Position numbers and translations under genes: made by a program. This document shows positions 8,291 to 18,128 of a DNA stretch of 28,617 nt, piece by piece; within the stretch, counting starts at the first letter, position 1, and each line of letters starts with the position of its first letter. Under the pieces are notes generated by a model. It made no database searches. It saw nothing but the letters and a program-made list of their open reading frames with translations, and had not been told where the DNA came from. The stretch is taken from NCBI GenBank assembly GCA_964579765.1, contig CAZOIK010000240.1, positions 1 to 28,617 of the forward strand, given 5' to 3'. Source of the stretch: DATNBT01 sp964579765. Lineage in GTDB: Bacteria > Acidobacteriota > Vicinamibacteria > Vicinamibacterales > CAVVIG01.

Positions 8291-10681
8291 ATCCTTCAAC
8301 TCCACAACCGTCACGCCGCCGCCGCCCTGATCCGGCGGCGCGGCGTCGAACCTCGCCACCAGCGGGTGTTGCTGCAGAAAACCTGCCAGCGCGCGCTTCA
8401 ACTGGCCAGTGCCGTAGCCGTGAATCAGCCGCACCGTCCGCTGATCCGTCAGCAGCGACTCGTCGAGAAACCGTTCGGCGCGCGACAACGCCTCGTCCAC
8501 CGTGCAGCCGACGACGTTCAGATCCGCGCGGGCCGTGTCGTGCGGCTGCAGCGCCACGTGCACGTCAACACGCGCGGGTCCGACCGGCTTCGGTCCACCC
8601 ACGACGCGGAGATCGCGGACGCTCGCGCGCATCCGCTTGCCGCGGACGTCGAGCTCCGCCGTACCGTCGTGCACCGCAGTGACGACGCCTTCGAGTCCGA
8701 GTGCGCCGAGCACGACCCGATCGCCGACGGCCGGCCCGGCGCCCGGCGCGCCCGATGCGGGCGCCGGCGGCGACGGTTCCGTGTACTGTCTGACAATCGT
8801 GTCAACGGCCCCGCGCGCGTCGGCGCGCATGCCGCCCGTGTCGCCGGTCGTAATCGTCTGCCGCTCGTACGCGGCCTCCGCCTGACGCGCCGCGGCGGCC
8901 GTCTTCGTCTTCAACTCCGCAATCACGTCGTCGATCCGCTTGCGCGCCTCGCGGCGCTCGTGCTCGAGCTCCTCCTGCAGGCGGCGGCGGAACGTCTCTT
9001 CGCGCTGACGCAGCGCGTCTTCCCGCTCGCGCATGCGGGCGTCGGCCTGGCTGAGCGTCTCGCGCTCGTGCGCGACGAGCCGCTGTTCGTGCTGGAGCGC
9101 GCGCATGTCTTTGTCGATTCGAGCGAGGTGCTCGGCCAGCTGCGCTTCGCGGGCGCTCAGGTTCTGCCGCGCGGCGCTGACGATCGACGGGGCCAGGCCG
9201 AGTCGTGTGGCGATTTCGAGCGCGAGGCTGCGGCCGGGCGATCCGTAGACGAGCTGATAGGTCGGCGCGAACGTCTCGGCGTCGAAGCCGAAGGCCGCGC
9301 ACTCGACGCCGTCGGTCGTGGACGCATACGTCTTGAGCGCGTCGTAATGGCTCGTCGCCATGACCGTCGCCCCGCGGCGGCGGAAATGATCGACGACCGC
9401 CACGCCGAGCGCGCCGCCTTCGATCGGGTCGGTGCCCGAGCCGATTTCGTCGAGCAGCACCAGCGCGGGCGTGTGAAGGGCGCGATCCATGCCCGCGATG
9501 TTCGTGATGTGGCCGGAGAACGTGCTCAGGCTCGCGTCGATCGACTGCTCGTCGCCGATATCCGCGAAGACCGAGCGGAACACAGGCAGCCGCGATCCGG
9601 AGGCCGCGGGAATTCGCAGGCCGCTCTGCGCCATCACGGCGAGCAGTCCCGCCGTCTTGAGCGCGACCGTCTTGCCGCCGGTGTTGGGACCGGTAATCAG
9701 CAGACAGGTCGCCGGCGGGACGATCTTGATCGTCACCGGCACGGCGTTCCTGACGAGCGGGTGCCGGGCCGCCTGCAGCTCGAACGCGCCGTCGTCGGAC
9801 AGCGCCGGCTCGACGCCGTCCACCGACTCGGAAATGCGCGCGCGCGCCTGCAGCACGTCCAGCTCTGTCGCGACGTCGATCGTCTTCACCAGGTCGGCCG
9901 CCCGCGCCCGGAACGCGTTCGACAAGGCGAGCAGGATGCGCCGGATCTCGGCGGTCTCCTGCTCCTCGAGCGCGACGATGTCGTTGTTGATCTCGACGGT
10001 GCTGAGCGGCTCGAGAAACAGGCTCGCGCCGCTCGTCGATGCGCCGTGCACGATGCCCGGAATCGAGGTGCGATGCTCGGCCTTGACGACGATCACGTAG
10101 CGGCCGTTGCGCTCGGTGACGACCTGATCCTGCAGGTACTTCGCGGTCTCCTTGCCGCGCAGGTACGACTCGAGGGTGCCGCGCAGCCGCGCCCGCTGCT
10201 TGCGCAGCCGCTCGCGAATCGACTTGAGCTCGGGGCTCGCCGTGTCAACGACGTCTCCGGCCTCGTCGATCTTCTCGCGCACCTGCGCGGATTCCTGCTT
10301 GAACGAGGCGGCGCCGCCGCTGGCTGCCTCGAGCCGCGCAAACGATCCGGGCGCGCGCCGGATTGCCGCCACCGCCTCGTCAACCGAGACGAGGAACGTC
10401 GCCAGCGCCAGCAGGCGCGGCGCCTCGATCGGGCGGCCTTCGACCGCCAGCGCGGCGAGCGTCTGCGGGATGTCGCCGGCGGCGCGCAGCGGGAACAGGC
10501 CGTTCGACTGGAGGTACCGCGCCGTCTCGCTCGTCGCCGCCAGCAGTTGCGCCACTTTCTGCGGATCGGCCGAGGGGGCCAGGCGGCCGAGCCGCTCGTC
10601 GCCCATCGGAGTCGTGGCGAAGCCGCGAACCATCTCGACGACGCGATCGAACTCGAGCGCACGCAGCACGGCAGGTTGCAT
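8288..10681 (-). CDS. mutS2: Endonuclease MutS2 family ATPase
   Basis: A 797-residue MutS2, the MutS paralogue without mismatch-binding domain I. In other bacteria it suppresses recombination or rescues collided ribosomes. The order is a helical core/clamp (1-300), the ABC-type ATPase with Walker A GPNTGGKT (331-338) and Walker B LVLLDEIGSGTDP (DE at 411-412), a long charged coiled coil (about 500-610), a KOW-like segment (GDRVVLGALGLEGVV), and a C-terminal Smr domain (about 717-797). The Smr HGYGTG turn (754-759) is present, but the usual LDLRG/LDxR motif reads LNVVG (721-725), so nuclease function is doubtful. ATG at 10681 fits the family start. larB lies 31 bp upstream and may share its transcript. 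Confidence 0.95.
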   Translation of the reverse strand: MQPAVLRALEFDRVVEMVRGFATTPMGDERLGRLAPSADPQKVAQLLAATSETARYLQSNGLFPLRAAGDIPQTLAALAVEGRPIEAPRLLALATFLVSVDEAVAAIRRAPGSFARLEAASGGAASFKQESAQVREKIDEAGDVVDTASPELKSIRERLRKQRARLRGTLESYLRGKETAKYLQDQVVTERNGRYVIVVKAEHRTSIPGIVHGASTSGASLFLEPLSTVEINNDIVALEEQETAEIRRILLALSNAFRARAADLVKTIDVATELDVLQARARISESVDGVEPALSDDGAFELQAARHPLVRNAVPVTIKIVPPATCLLITGPNTGGKTVALKTAGLLAVMAQSGLRIPAASGSRLPVFRSVFADIGDEQSIDASLSTFSGHITNIAGMDRALHTPALVLLDEIGSGTDPIEGGALGVAVVDHFRRRGATVMATSHYDALKTYASTTDGVECAAFGFDAETFAPTYQLVYGSPGRSLALEIATRLGLAPSIVSAARQNLSAREAQLAEHLARIDKDMRALQHEQRLVAHERETLSQADARMREREDALRQREETFRRRLQEELEHERREARKRIDDVIAELKTKTAAAARQAEAAYERQTITTGDTGGMRADARGAVDTIVRQYTEPSPPAPASGAPGAGPAVGDRVVLGALGLEGVVTAVHDGTAELDVRGKRMRASVRDLRVVGGPKPVGPARVDVHVALQPHDTARADLNVVGCTVDEALSRAERFLDESLLTDQRTVRLIHGYGTGQLKRALAGFLQQHPLVARFDAAPPDQGGGGVTVVELKD

Positions 10682-10712
10682 CGGCGGAATCGGAATCCTA
10701 GCGTACGCGCCG

Positions 10713-11474
10713 CTAGATGTGATTGATCAAACTCGCGATATTTCCTGCGCCAAAACCGTTATCGATGTTCACGACCGACACGCCCGACGCGCAGCTGTTG
10801 AGCATCCCGAGCAGCGCCGCGACACCGCCGAAGCTCGCGCCGTAGCCCACGCTCGTCGGAACGGCGACGACCGGGGCGGCGACCAGGCCGGACACGACGC
10901 TCGGCAGGGCGCCTTCCATCCCGGCGACGACCACGATCACGCGTGCGGCCTCGAGGCGCGCCCGCTCGCCGAGCAGGCGGTGCAGGCCGGCGACGCCGAC
11001 GTCATAGAGCCGTTCGACGCGGTTGCCCATCAGCTCGGCGGTCACCGCAGCTTCTTCGGCCACCGGCAGATCCGCCGTCCCCGCCGCCGCGACGACGATC
11101 GTGCCCTTGCCCGGCGTAATGTCCTGCTGGCGGAGGGCGATAACGCGCGCCGTCTCGAAGTACTCCGCGTCGGGGGCGACCGAGCGGACCGCTTCGTACG
11201 CGTCGGGCGTCGCGCGCGTGACGAGCAACGTCGATCCGCGGCCGACGATTTGCTTGGCGATGCCTGCGATCTGCTGCGGGGTCTTGCTGAGGCCGAGGAC
11301 GACTTCAGGAAAGCCCTGCCGGATGGCGCGGTGGTGGTCGATGCGCGCAAAGCCCAGGTCCTCGAACGGGCTGGCGCGCAGCGCGCCGACCAGCTGTTCG
11401 AGGGCCGACGCGACGTCTGTCGTCCCGTCGGCGACGCGATCGAGCAGATCCTTGAGTACTTTGTTTGACGTCAT
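10713..11474 (-). CDS. larB: Nickel pincer cofactor biosynthesis protein LarB
   Basis: LarB carboxylates and hydrolyses nicotinic acid adenine dinucleotide to pyridinium-3,5-biscarboxylic acid mononucleotide, the first step towards the nickel-pincer cofactor of lactate racemase-type enzymes. The 253-residue length and the AIR-carboxylase-like C-terminal half agree. Visible marks are VVVAGMEGALPSVVSGL, PTSVGYGASFGG, and NSCASGVSVVNIDNGFGAG with C228 at the position of the conserved catalytic cysteine. No larC, larE or larA is in the window, so the rest of the pathway, if present, is elsewhere. ATG at 11474 lies 40 bp from the divergent glycosyltransferase start. Confidence 0.93.
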   Translation of the reverse strand: MTSNKVLKDLLDRVADGTTDVASALEQLVGALRASPFEDLGFARIDHHRAIRQGFPEVVLGLSKTPQQIAGIAKQIVGRGSTLLVTRATPDAYEAVRSVAPDAEYFETARVIALRQQDITPGKGTIVVAAAGTADLPVAEEAAVTAELMGNRVERLYDVGVAGLHRLLGERARLEAARVIVVVAGMEGALPSVVSGLVAAPVVAVPTSVGYGASFGGVAALLGMLNSCASGVSVVNIDNGFGAGNIASLINHI

Positions 11475-11493
11475 TCTGACCCAACAGTAATAT
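11465..11493 (+). promoter_or_regulatory. Sigma-70-type promoter for the glycosyltransferase gene
   Basis: TTGACG at 11465-11470, a 17-base spacer and TAATAT at 11488-11493 come close to the sigma-70 consensus in an otherwise GC-rich region. The start point would fall near 11500, leaving a leader of about 15 bases. The -35 element overlaps the first codons of the divergent larB. Confidence 0.6.
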
Positions 11494-11514
11494 TAAACTG
11501 CTGATTTTCGGACG

Positions 11515-13017
11515 ATGACGCTCTCCGAGACCCTCACCCTCGCCACGTACTTTTTCGTCGTGATCGTCCTGGCCGTCTACGGGTGGCATCGCTACTACCT
11601 CGTGTACGTCTACATGCGGAACCGCGACAAGGAGCCGAAGGCGACCGCGCCGCTCGATCCGATGCCGGTCGTGACGATCCAGCTTCCGCTGTACAACGAG
11701 ATGTACGTGGCCGAGCGCCTGATCGAGTCCGTGTGCGCGATCGAATATCCGCGCGCGCTGCTCGAAATCCAGGTGCTCGACGACTCGACCGACGAAACGC
11801 GTGAGATCGCGGAGCTGGCGGTACGGCGGTTTGCGGCGCAGGGCCGCGACATCAAGTACCTCCATCGCGCGAACCGCGTCGGCTACAAGGCGGGCGCGCT
11901 CGAAGCAGGCCTGCAGACCGCGCGCGGCGAGTTCATCGCGATCTTCGACGCCGATTTCATTCCGACGGCCGACTTCCTCGTCCGCCTCATGCCGCACTTC
12001 GGCGACCCGAACGTCGGGATGGTTCAGGCGCGGTGGGGCCATATCAACCAGGACTATTCGCTGCTGACGAAGATCCAGTCGATTCTGCTCGACGGGCACT
12101 TCGTGCTCGAGCACGGCGGGCGCAACCGCGCGGGGCACTTCTTCAACTTCAACGGCACGGCGGGCGTGTGGCGTCGCGCCGTCATCGCCGACGCCGGCGG
12201 CTGGCAGCACGACACGCTGACCGAGGACCTCGACCTCAGCTACCGCGCGCAGCTCCGCGGCTGGCGGTTCGTGTTCGTCTCCGACGTCATCGCGCCGGCC
12301 GAGGTGCCGGTCGAGATGAACTCGTTCAAGTCGCAGCAGCACCGCTGGGCGAAGGGCTCGATCCAGACCTGCCGCAAGCTCCTGCCCGACATTCTGCGCG
12401 CGGACGTGCCGCTCGGCGTCAAGGTCGAGGCGTTCTTCCACCTGACGGCCAATTTCAACTACCCGCTGATGGTCGTGTTGTCGATCCTCATCTTTCCGTC
12501 CATGGTCATCCGCTACAACATGGGCTGGTACGAGATGCTGCTGATAGACGTGCCGCTGTTCTTCGCGGCCACCTTCTCGGTCTGCAACTTCTACATGGTC
12601 TGCCAGCGCGAGATCCACAAAGACTGGATCGCGCGCATCAAGTACCTGCCGTTTCTGATGTCGATTGGCATCGGCCTGTCGATCAACAACTCGCGCGCGG
12701 TCTTCGAGGCGATGTTCAACAAGGAGTCCGAGTTCACCCGGACGCCGAAGTACCGCATCGAGGGCAGCGGCGACGACTGGATCGGCAAGAAGTACCACAC
12801 GACGGTGGCCATCCAGCCGCTCATCGAGCTTGCGCTCGGTCTCTATTTCACGGCGACGGTCTTCTACGCGCTCGCGAACCAGATCTACGGCACGCTCCCG
12901 TTCCTCGTGCTGTTCCAGATCGGCTTCCTCTACACCGGTCTCGTGTCGATCGTGCAGCAGTACGCCGGCGAATCCGACGCCGTCGCCGAGCTGCCGGTGT
13001 CTTCGCGCATCCAGTAG
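11515..13017 (+). CDS. Membrane GT2 glycosyltransferase, cellulose-synthase-like
   Basis: A 500-residue inner-membrane GT-A glycosyltransferase of the processive beta-glycan synthase type (CesA/CslA-like). One N-terminal membrane helix (about 9-31) is followed by the cytosolic catalytic domain with the full signature: DD at 89-90, DAD at 145-147, TED at 236-238 and QQHRW at 274-278 (QxxRW). Several C-terminal helices follow (roughly 310-335, 345-370, 378-400, 435-490), consistent with a channel. No PilZ domain, BcsB-like partner or glycanase is nearby, so the polymer (glucan, mannan or other) is unknown. ATG at 11515 has no strong Shine-Dalgarno sequence but sits about 15 bases behind a good promoter. 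It stands alone or heads a loose rightward run. Confidence 0.9.
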   Translation: MTLSETLTLATYFFVVIVLAVYGWHRYYLVYVYMRNRDKEPKATAPLDPMPVVTIQLPLYNEMYVAERLIESVCAIEYPRALLEIQVLDDSTDETREIAELAVRRFAAQGRDIKYLHRANRVGYKAGALEAGLQTARGEFIAIFDADFIPTADFLVRLMPHFGDPNVGMVQARWGHINQDYSLLTKIQSILLDGHFVLEHGGRNRAGHFFNFNGTAGVWRRAVIADAGGWQHDTLTEDLDLSYRAQLRGWRFVFVSDVIAPAEVPVEMNSFKSQQHRWAKGSIQTCRKLLPDILRADVPLGVKVEAFFHLTANFNYPLMVVLSILIFPSMVIRYNMGWYEMLLIDVPLFFAATFSVCNFYMVCQREIHKDWIARIKYLPFLMSIGIGLSINNSRAVFEAMFNKESEFTRTPKYRIEGSGDDWIGKKYHTTVAIQPLIELALGLYFTATVFYALANQIYGTLPFLVLFQIGFLYTGLVSIVQQYAGESDAVAELPVSSRIQ

Positions 13018-13071
13018 CTTTTCGCCAGCCGCACGCGTAGTATTCGGCGCACCTGAACGGAGGAGTGCGCC

Positions 13072-13506
13072 ATGAACTACACCCGCATTGTGCTCGCGGC
13101 GGCGGCGGCGACGATCGTGGACGCGATCTACGGGTTCATCGTCTGGGGCCATGTCTTCCAGGGGGAGTTCTCGAGATATCCAGAGATCTACCGCGAAGGC
13201 AATGACCTGCCGGACATGCTGCTGATGTTCGCCGGCGTGTTCGTCGCGATGTGCGTGGCGAGCTGGATCTACACCAAGGGCTACGAAGGTCGCGGCGGCC
13301 TCACCGAAGGTCTCACGTTCGGCATCGTCATGGGGCTGTTGCTCGGCGCGTACTTCTCCGGCGTGAGCTACGGGATCATGCGCATCGGGAAGAAACTCGC
13401 GCTGGCGTATGCGATCGGCGAGTTCGGCGAGTGGTTTGTCGCCGGGTTGACCATCGGCCTCGTCTCCCGGCCGGCGGCGGCGGTCAAGCGCACGGCGGGA
13501 GTATGA
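13072..13506 (+). CDS. Small integral membrane protein, unknown function
   Basis: A 144-residue hydrophobic protein with about four membrane helices (around 5-27, 45-67, 80-102 and 110-132) and short charged loops (GEFSRYPEIYREGNDLP, YTKGYEGRGG). The layout recalls small four-helix families such as DUF1761, but I cannot make a firm family call. The ATG at 13072 is supported by a GGAGGAG ribosome-binding site about 8 bases upstream. It lies 54 bp after the glycosyltransferase and 10 bp before citrate synthase. No catalytic motif is apparent. Confidence 0.82.
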   Translation: MNYTRIVLAAAAATIVDAIYGFIVWGHVFQGEFSRYPEIYREGNDLPDMLLMFAGVFVAMCVASWIYTKGYEGRGGLTEGLTFGIVMGLLLGAYFSGVSYGIMRIGKKLALAYAIGEFGEWFVAGLTIGLVSRPAAAVKRTAGV

Positions 13507-13516
13507 TTGCTTTGAT

Positions 13517-14656
<1,140 letters not shown>

Positions 14657-14659
14657 ACC

Positions 14660-16471
14660 TTGGACCCGCAGAAGATTCGAAATTTCTCCGTGATCGCGCA
14701 CATCGATCACGGCAAATCCACGCTCGCCGACCGCTTCCTCGAACAGACCGGTGCGCTCCAGGCGCGTGAGATGGAGGCGCAGGTGCTCGACGCGATGGAT
14801 CTCGAGCGCGAGCGCGGCATCACCATCAAGGCGCACCCGGTCCGGCTGAACTACACGGCGAAGTCGGGGGAGAAGTACGTCCTCAACCTCATCGACACAC
14901 CGGGGCACGTGGACTTCTCGTACGAAGTGACGCGCTCGCTCGCGGCGTGCGAAGGCGCGCTGCTGCTCGTGGACGCGTCGCAGGGCGTCGAGGCCCAGAC
15001 GCTCGCCAACGCGTATCTCGCGGTTGACAACAGCCTCGAGATCATCCCCGTCATCAACAAGATCGATCTGCCGAGCGCGCAGCCCGAGGAAGCGCGCCGC
15101 CAGATCCAGGACATCGTCGGCCTCGACGGCGCCGGGGCGATTCTGGCGAGCGCGAAGACCGGCGCGGGCGTGCCGGACATCCTGGAGGCGATCGTCGATC
15201 GCCTGCCGCCGCCGGCAGGCGTGCCCGACGCGCCGCTCAAGGCGTTGATCTTCGACTCGTGGTTCGACTCGTACCGGGGCGTCGTCATCGTGATCCGTGT
15301 GATCGACGGCGTCATCAGGCCCGGCATGAAGATCCGGCTGATGGCGACCGGCCAGGACTACGAGGCGCTCCAGCTGGGCGTGTTCAACCCGAAGGCGGCC
15401 GAGGTGGGCGAGCTCGGTGTCGGCGAGGTGGGCTTTCTCGTCGCCAACATCAAGAACGTCGGCGACGCCAAGATCGGCGACACCATCACCGAGAGCGCGC
15501 GTCCGACGAAGGAGCCGTTTCCGGGATTCAAGGAGCTCAAGCCGATGGTCTTCGCCGGTCTGTATCCGGTCGAGAGCCATCAGTACGGCGAGCTGCGGGA
15601 GGCGCTCGAGAAGCTGCGGTTGAACGACGCGTCGTTCTTCTACGAGCCGGAAACGTCGGCGGCCCTCGGCTTCGGTTTTCGCTGCGGCTTCCTGGGCCTG
15701 CTCCACATGGAGATCGTGCAGGAGCGTCTCGAGCGCGAGTACAACATGGACCTGGTCACGACGGCGCCAGGCGTGCTGTATCGTGTGACCACGACGGACG
15801 GGGTGACGCGGGAGATCGACAGCCCGTCGAAGCTGCCGGATCCGGGCGTCATCAAGGTCATCGAAGAACCCGTCATCACCGCCATGATCCTGACGCCGTC
15901 CACGCACGTCGGCGGCATCCTGCAGTTGTGCCAGGACAAGCGGGGCGTTCAGAAATCGATCGAGTACGTCTCGTCGGACCGCGTGCTCATCACGTACGAG
16001 CTTCCGTTCAACGAGGTCGTCCTCGACTTCTACGACAAGCTCAAGACCATCTCGCGCGGCTATGCGTCGCTCGACTATCATGTGACCGGCTACTGGCCGT
16101 CGCCGCTCGTGAAGCTCGACATTCTCGTCAACGGCGATCCGGTGGACGCGCTGTCGATCATCGTGCACCGCGACATGGCGTACGACCGCGGCCGGGCGCT
16201 CGCCTCGAAGATGCGCGAGCTGATCCCGCGCCAGATGTTCGAGGTCGCGATTCAGGCGGCGATCGGCGGCCGCATCATCGCGCGCGAGTCGGTGAAGGCG
16301 ATGCGAAAGAACGTCCTCGCCAAGTGCTACGGCGGCGACATCACGCGCAAGCGGAAGCTGCTCGAGAAGCAGAAGGAAGGCAAGAAGCGCATGAAGCGGG
16401 TCGGAAAGGTCGAGATCCCGCAGGAAGCGTTTCTCGCCGTGCTCCGCATGGGGACGGAAAGCGAAGAATAG
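14660..16471 (+). CDS. lepA: Elongation factor 4 (LepA)
   Basis: LepA is a ribosome-associated translational GTPase that acts in initiation/assembly and in back-translocation in vitro. The 603-residue product opens with IRNFSVIAHIDHGKSTLADRF (P-loop AHIDHGKST) and has switch regions ERGITIKAH and DTPGHVDF, then NKIDLP and SAKTG. EF-G-like domains and the LepA-specific C-terminal domain follow, ending in KKRMKRVGKVEIPQEAFLAVL. The start is TTG at 14660: the next residues align with the usual first residues of LepA and no ATG fits. No good ribosome-binding site precedes it, and the gene starts 3 bp after citrate synthase, so it may depend on coupling. lepB follows after 5 bp. Confidence 0.97.
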   Translation: MDPQKIRNFSVIAHIDHGKSTLADRFLEQTGALQAREMEAQVLDAMDLERERGITIKAHPVRLNYTAKSGEKYVLNLIDTPGHVDFSYEVTRSLAACEGALLLVDASQGVEAQTLANAYLAVDNSLEIIPVINKIDLPSAQPEEARRQIQDIVGLDGAGAILASAKTGAGVPDILEAIVDRLPPPAGVPDAPLKALIFDSWFDSYRGVVIVIRVIDGVIRPGMKIRLMATGQDYEALQLGVFNPKAAEVGELGVGEVGFLVANIKNVGDAKIGDTITESARPTKEPFPGFKELKPMVFAGLYPVESHQYGELREALEKLRLNDASFFYEPETSAALGFGFRCGFLGLLHMEIVQERLEREYNMDLVTTAPGVLYRVTTTDGVTREIDSPSKLPDPGVIKVIEEPVITAMILTPSTHVGGILQLCQDKRGVQKSIEYVSSDRVLITYELPFNEVVLDFYDKLKTISRGYASLDYHVTGYWPSPLVKLDILVNGDPVDALSIIVHRDMAYDRGRALASKMRELIPRQMFEVAIQAAIGGRIIARESVKAMRKNVLAKCYGGDITRKRKLLEKQKEGKKRMKRVGKVEIPQEAFLAVLRMGTESEE

Positions 16472-16476
16472 GACCG

Positions 16477-17181
16477 ATGGCGCAGCCTTTCAGGAAATCG
16501 ACCGCCCGCGAGTACTTCGAGTCGATCGTCATCGCCGTCATCCTCGCGCTCTTCGTGCGGACGTTCGTGCTGCAGGCGTTCAAGATCCCGACGGGCTCCA
16601 TGGAGAACAACCTGCTCATCGGCGATCACCTGCTCGTGAACAAGTTCGTGTTCGGGCCGACGGCCGCACCGCTCGAGCGCGCGCTGCTGCCGATCGGCGA
16701 GATCAGGCGGGGCGACGTGCTCGTGTTCAAGTACCCGGTCGAGCCCGATCGCGACTTCATCAAACGCGTCGTCGGCCTTCCCGGCGAGACGCTCCAGATG
16801 AAGGAGAAGAAGATCTACATCAACGGGAAGCCGCTCGACGAGCCGTACGTCCACTTCCTCGAGCCGCCGGGCGGCGTCTCGGAGCTGGCCGAGGTCACCT
16901 CGTCCGACGTGCGCGAGAACTACGGGCCGGTCACCGTCCCGCCCGATCAGTACTTCATGATGGGCGACAACCGCGACAACTCGGCCGACAGCCGCTACTG
17001 GGGCTTCATGCCGCGCGACTACGTCAAGGGCCGGGCGCTGCTGATCTACTGGTCGTACGAGTCGGACCGGGAAGACTACGAAGACGAGTCGGCGAGCGCC
17101 ACCGTGAAGGGCCTGGCGTCCGTGTTCATGCACTTCTTCACCAAGACGCGCTGGGACCGCATCGGCCACGTCATCCACTGA
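16477..17181 (+). CDS. lepB: Signal peptidase I
   Basis: LepB (family S26A) removes signal peptides from exported proteins at the outer face of the cytoplasmic membrane. The 234-residue product has one N-terminal membrane helix (about 12-33), the catalytic serine S41 in KIPTGSMENNLLIGDH and the general-base lysine K96 in DFIKRVVGLPGE. Box E follows as MMGDNRDNSADSRYWGF. ATG at 16477 puts the membrane helix and serine at normal distance; the longer open frame upstream is out-of-phase lepA sequence. It follows lepA by 5 bp, the classical lepA-lepB order. The C-terminal 30 residues are charged and may form a short second helix. Confidence 0.97.
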   Translation: MAQPFRKSTAREYFESIVIAVILALFVRTFVLQAFKIPTGSMENNLLIGDHLLVNKFVFGPTAAPLERALLPIGEIRRGDVLVFKYPVEPDRDFIKRVVGLPGETLQMKEKKIYINGKPLDEPYVHFLEPPGGVSELAEVTSSDVRENYGPVTVPPDQYFMMGDNRDNSADSRYWGFMPRDYVKGRALLIYWSYESDREDYEDESASATVKGLASVFMHFFTKTRWDRIGHVIH

Positions 17182-17189
17182 GTACGTCG

Positions 17190-17558
17190 ATGATCAAGGC
17201 GCTCGTCAAACTCGTCGTCGCGGTGCTGATCGCGAATGCGATCTGGCGGATTGGCTCCGCATACATGTCGTACTACCGGTTCAAGGACGCCGTCGCCGAC
17301 ACCGCGGTCAACAGCAAGGAGAAGACCGACGAGGAGCTGCGCGACAGGGTGCTGGAGCTCGCCGCGGCGTACGACGAGCCGGTGACCTCAGAGGCGCTCA
17401 CGATTCGTCGGGAGCCGCAGCATACCTACATCGAAGCGGCGTACACGAAGCCGATTACCGTGCTGCCCGGCTATGAGTACCAGTGGCCGTTCTCGCTGAA
17501 CGTTGACGGGTTCGTGATTGTCCCCGTCAAGCTCGGCGATCTAGCGAACCCGCAGTAG
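17190..17558 (+). CDS. Membrane-anchored hypothetical protein (DUF4845-like)
   Basis: A 122-residue protein with one N-terminal membrane helix (about 5-27) and an extracytoplasmic part that begins YYRFKDAVADTA and contains a charged helix (KTDEELRDRVLELAA) and beta-rich segments. This arrangement and its place directly behind lepB resemble DUF4845 proteins, which often follow lepB in other bacteria; the assignment is tentative. ATG at 17190 is 8 bp after the lepB stop. The last 18 bases overlap the convergent cyclodeaminase gene. No catalytic residues can be pointed out. Confidence 0.8.
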   Translation: MIKALVKLVVAVLIANAIWRIGSAYMSYYRFKDAVADTAVNSKEKTDEELRDRVLELAAAYDEPVTSEALTIRREPQHTYIEAAYTKPITVLPGYEYQWPFSLNVDGFVIVPVKLGDLANPQ

Positions 17559-18128
17559 CCGTTCGGCGTCGGCGGCCGCCATTTCGGCGCGCTCGGCCAG
17601 CGTCCTGAATTCTTCTCTGATGGTCTCGACGTACATCGCGTCAGCGAGCGCGCCGAGATTGGCGTCGATCGTCAGCCGCGCGCCCTCGATGGCGCCGCGC
17701 AGCAGCGCGACGGCGACCGCGATGTCGCCGACGGTCGAACGGCGCGCGTGCGCCGCGACCTCCGTCGCCTCGTACAGCGCCGACGCGGACAGCCGCATGA
17801 TGCTCAGCGGCACCTCGGTGGCGCCGCGCAGCGCGAGCTGGATGGCCGCCGTACGCAGGCCGCGCTCCTCGGGCGTGTCGTGCGGCTGCCGCTGCGCGGT
17901 AATCACGTAGCGATACGCCGCCGCGTCGGCGTCGATGGCGTCGATCAGGTTCTCTTCGATGCGCAGCAGTGACGCCGGATCGACGCCCCCGATCGCGGCC
18001 GCCATGCGCAGCAGCGCCGTGGCGAGCGCCGCGGCGGCCGCGCACGCCGATCCGCCGCCCGGCGTCGGCGACGCCGATCCGAAGGCGGCGAGTACCTCAC
18101 GAAGGGACTTGTCAGCGATGGAGGCCAT
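17541..18128 (-). CDS. Cyclodeaminase/cyclohydrolase family protein (FTCD_C / FchA-like)
   Basis: A 195-residue all-helical protein of the FTCD_C family, which includes formiminotetrahydrofolate cyclodeaminase and methenyl-tetrahydrofolate cyclohydrolase FchA. The characteristic opening SPTPGGGSACAAAAALATALLRM (split here by residues 20-43) forms the folate-pocket helix, followed by long alanine-rich helices. With glyA in the same leftward run, a role in tetrahydrofolate one-carbon interconversion is plausible, but which reaction it performs is not decided by sequence. ATG at 18128 overlaps the end of the DUF167 gene by 17 bp, so it is probably translated from the same mRNA. It is the last gene of the block and its 3' end overlaps the convergent gene by 18 bp. 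Confidence 0.85.
   Translation of the reverse strand: MASIADKSLREVLAAFGSASPTPGGGSACAAAAALATALLRMAAAIGGVDPASLLRIEENLIDAIDADAAAYRYVITAQRQPHDTPEERGLRTAAIQLALRGATEVPLSIMRLSASALYEATEVAAHARRSTVGDIAVAVALLRGAIEGARLTIDANLGALADAMYVETIREEFRTLAERAEMAAADAERLLRVR

Noticed and set aside
8138..10726. 862-codon open frame on the plus strand opposite mutS2 and the dnaG start
   Set aside because: Arginine-rich shadow of well-supported genes; no domain or ribosome-binding site.
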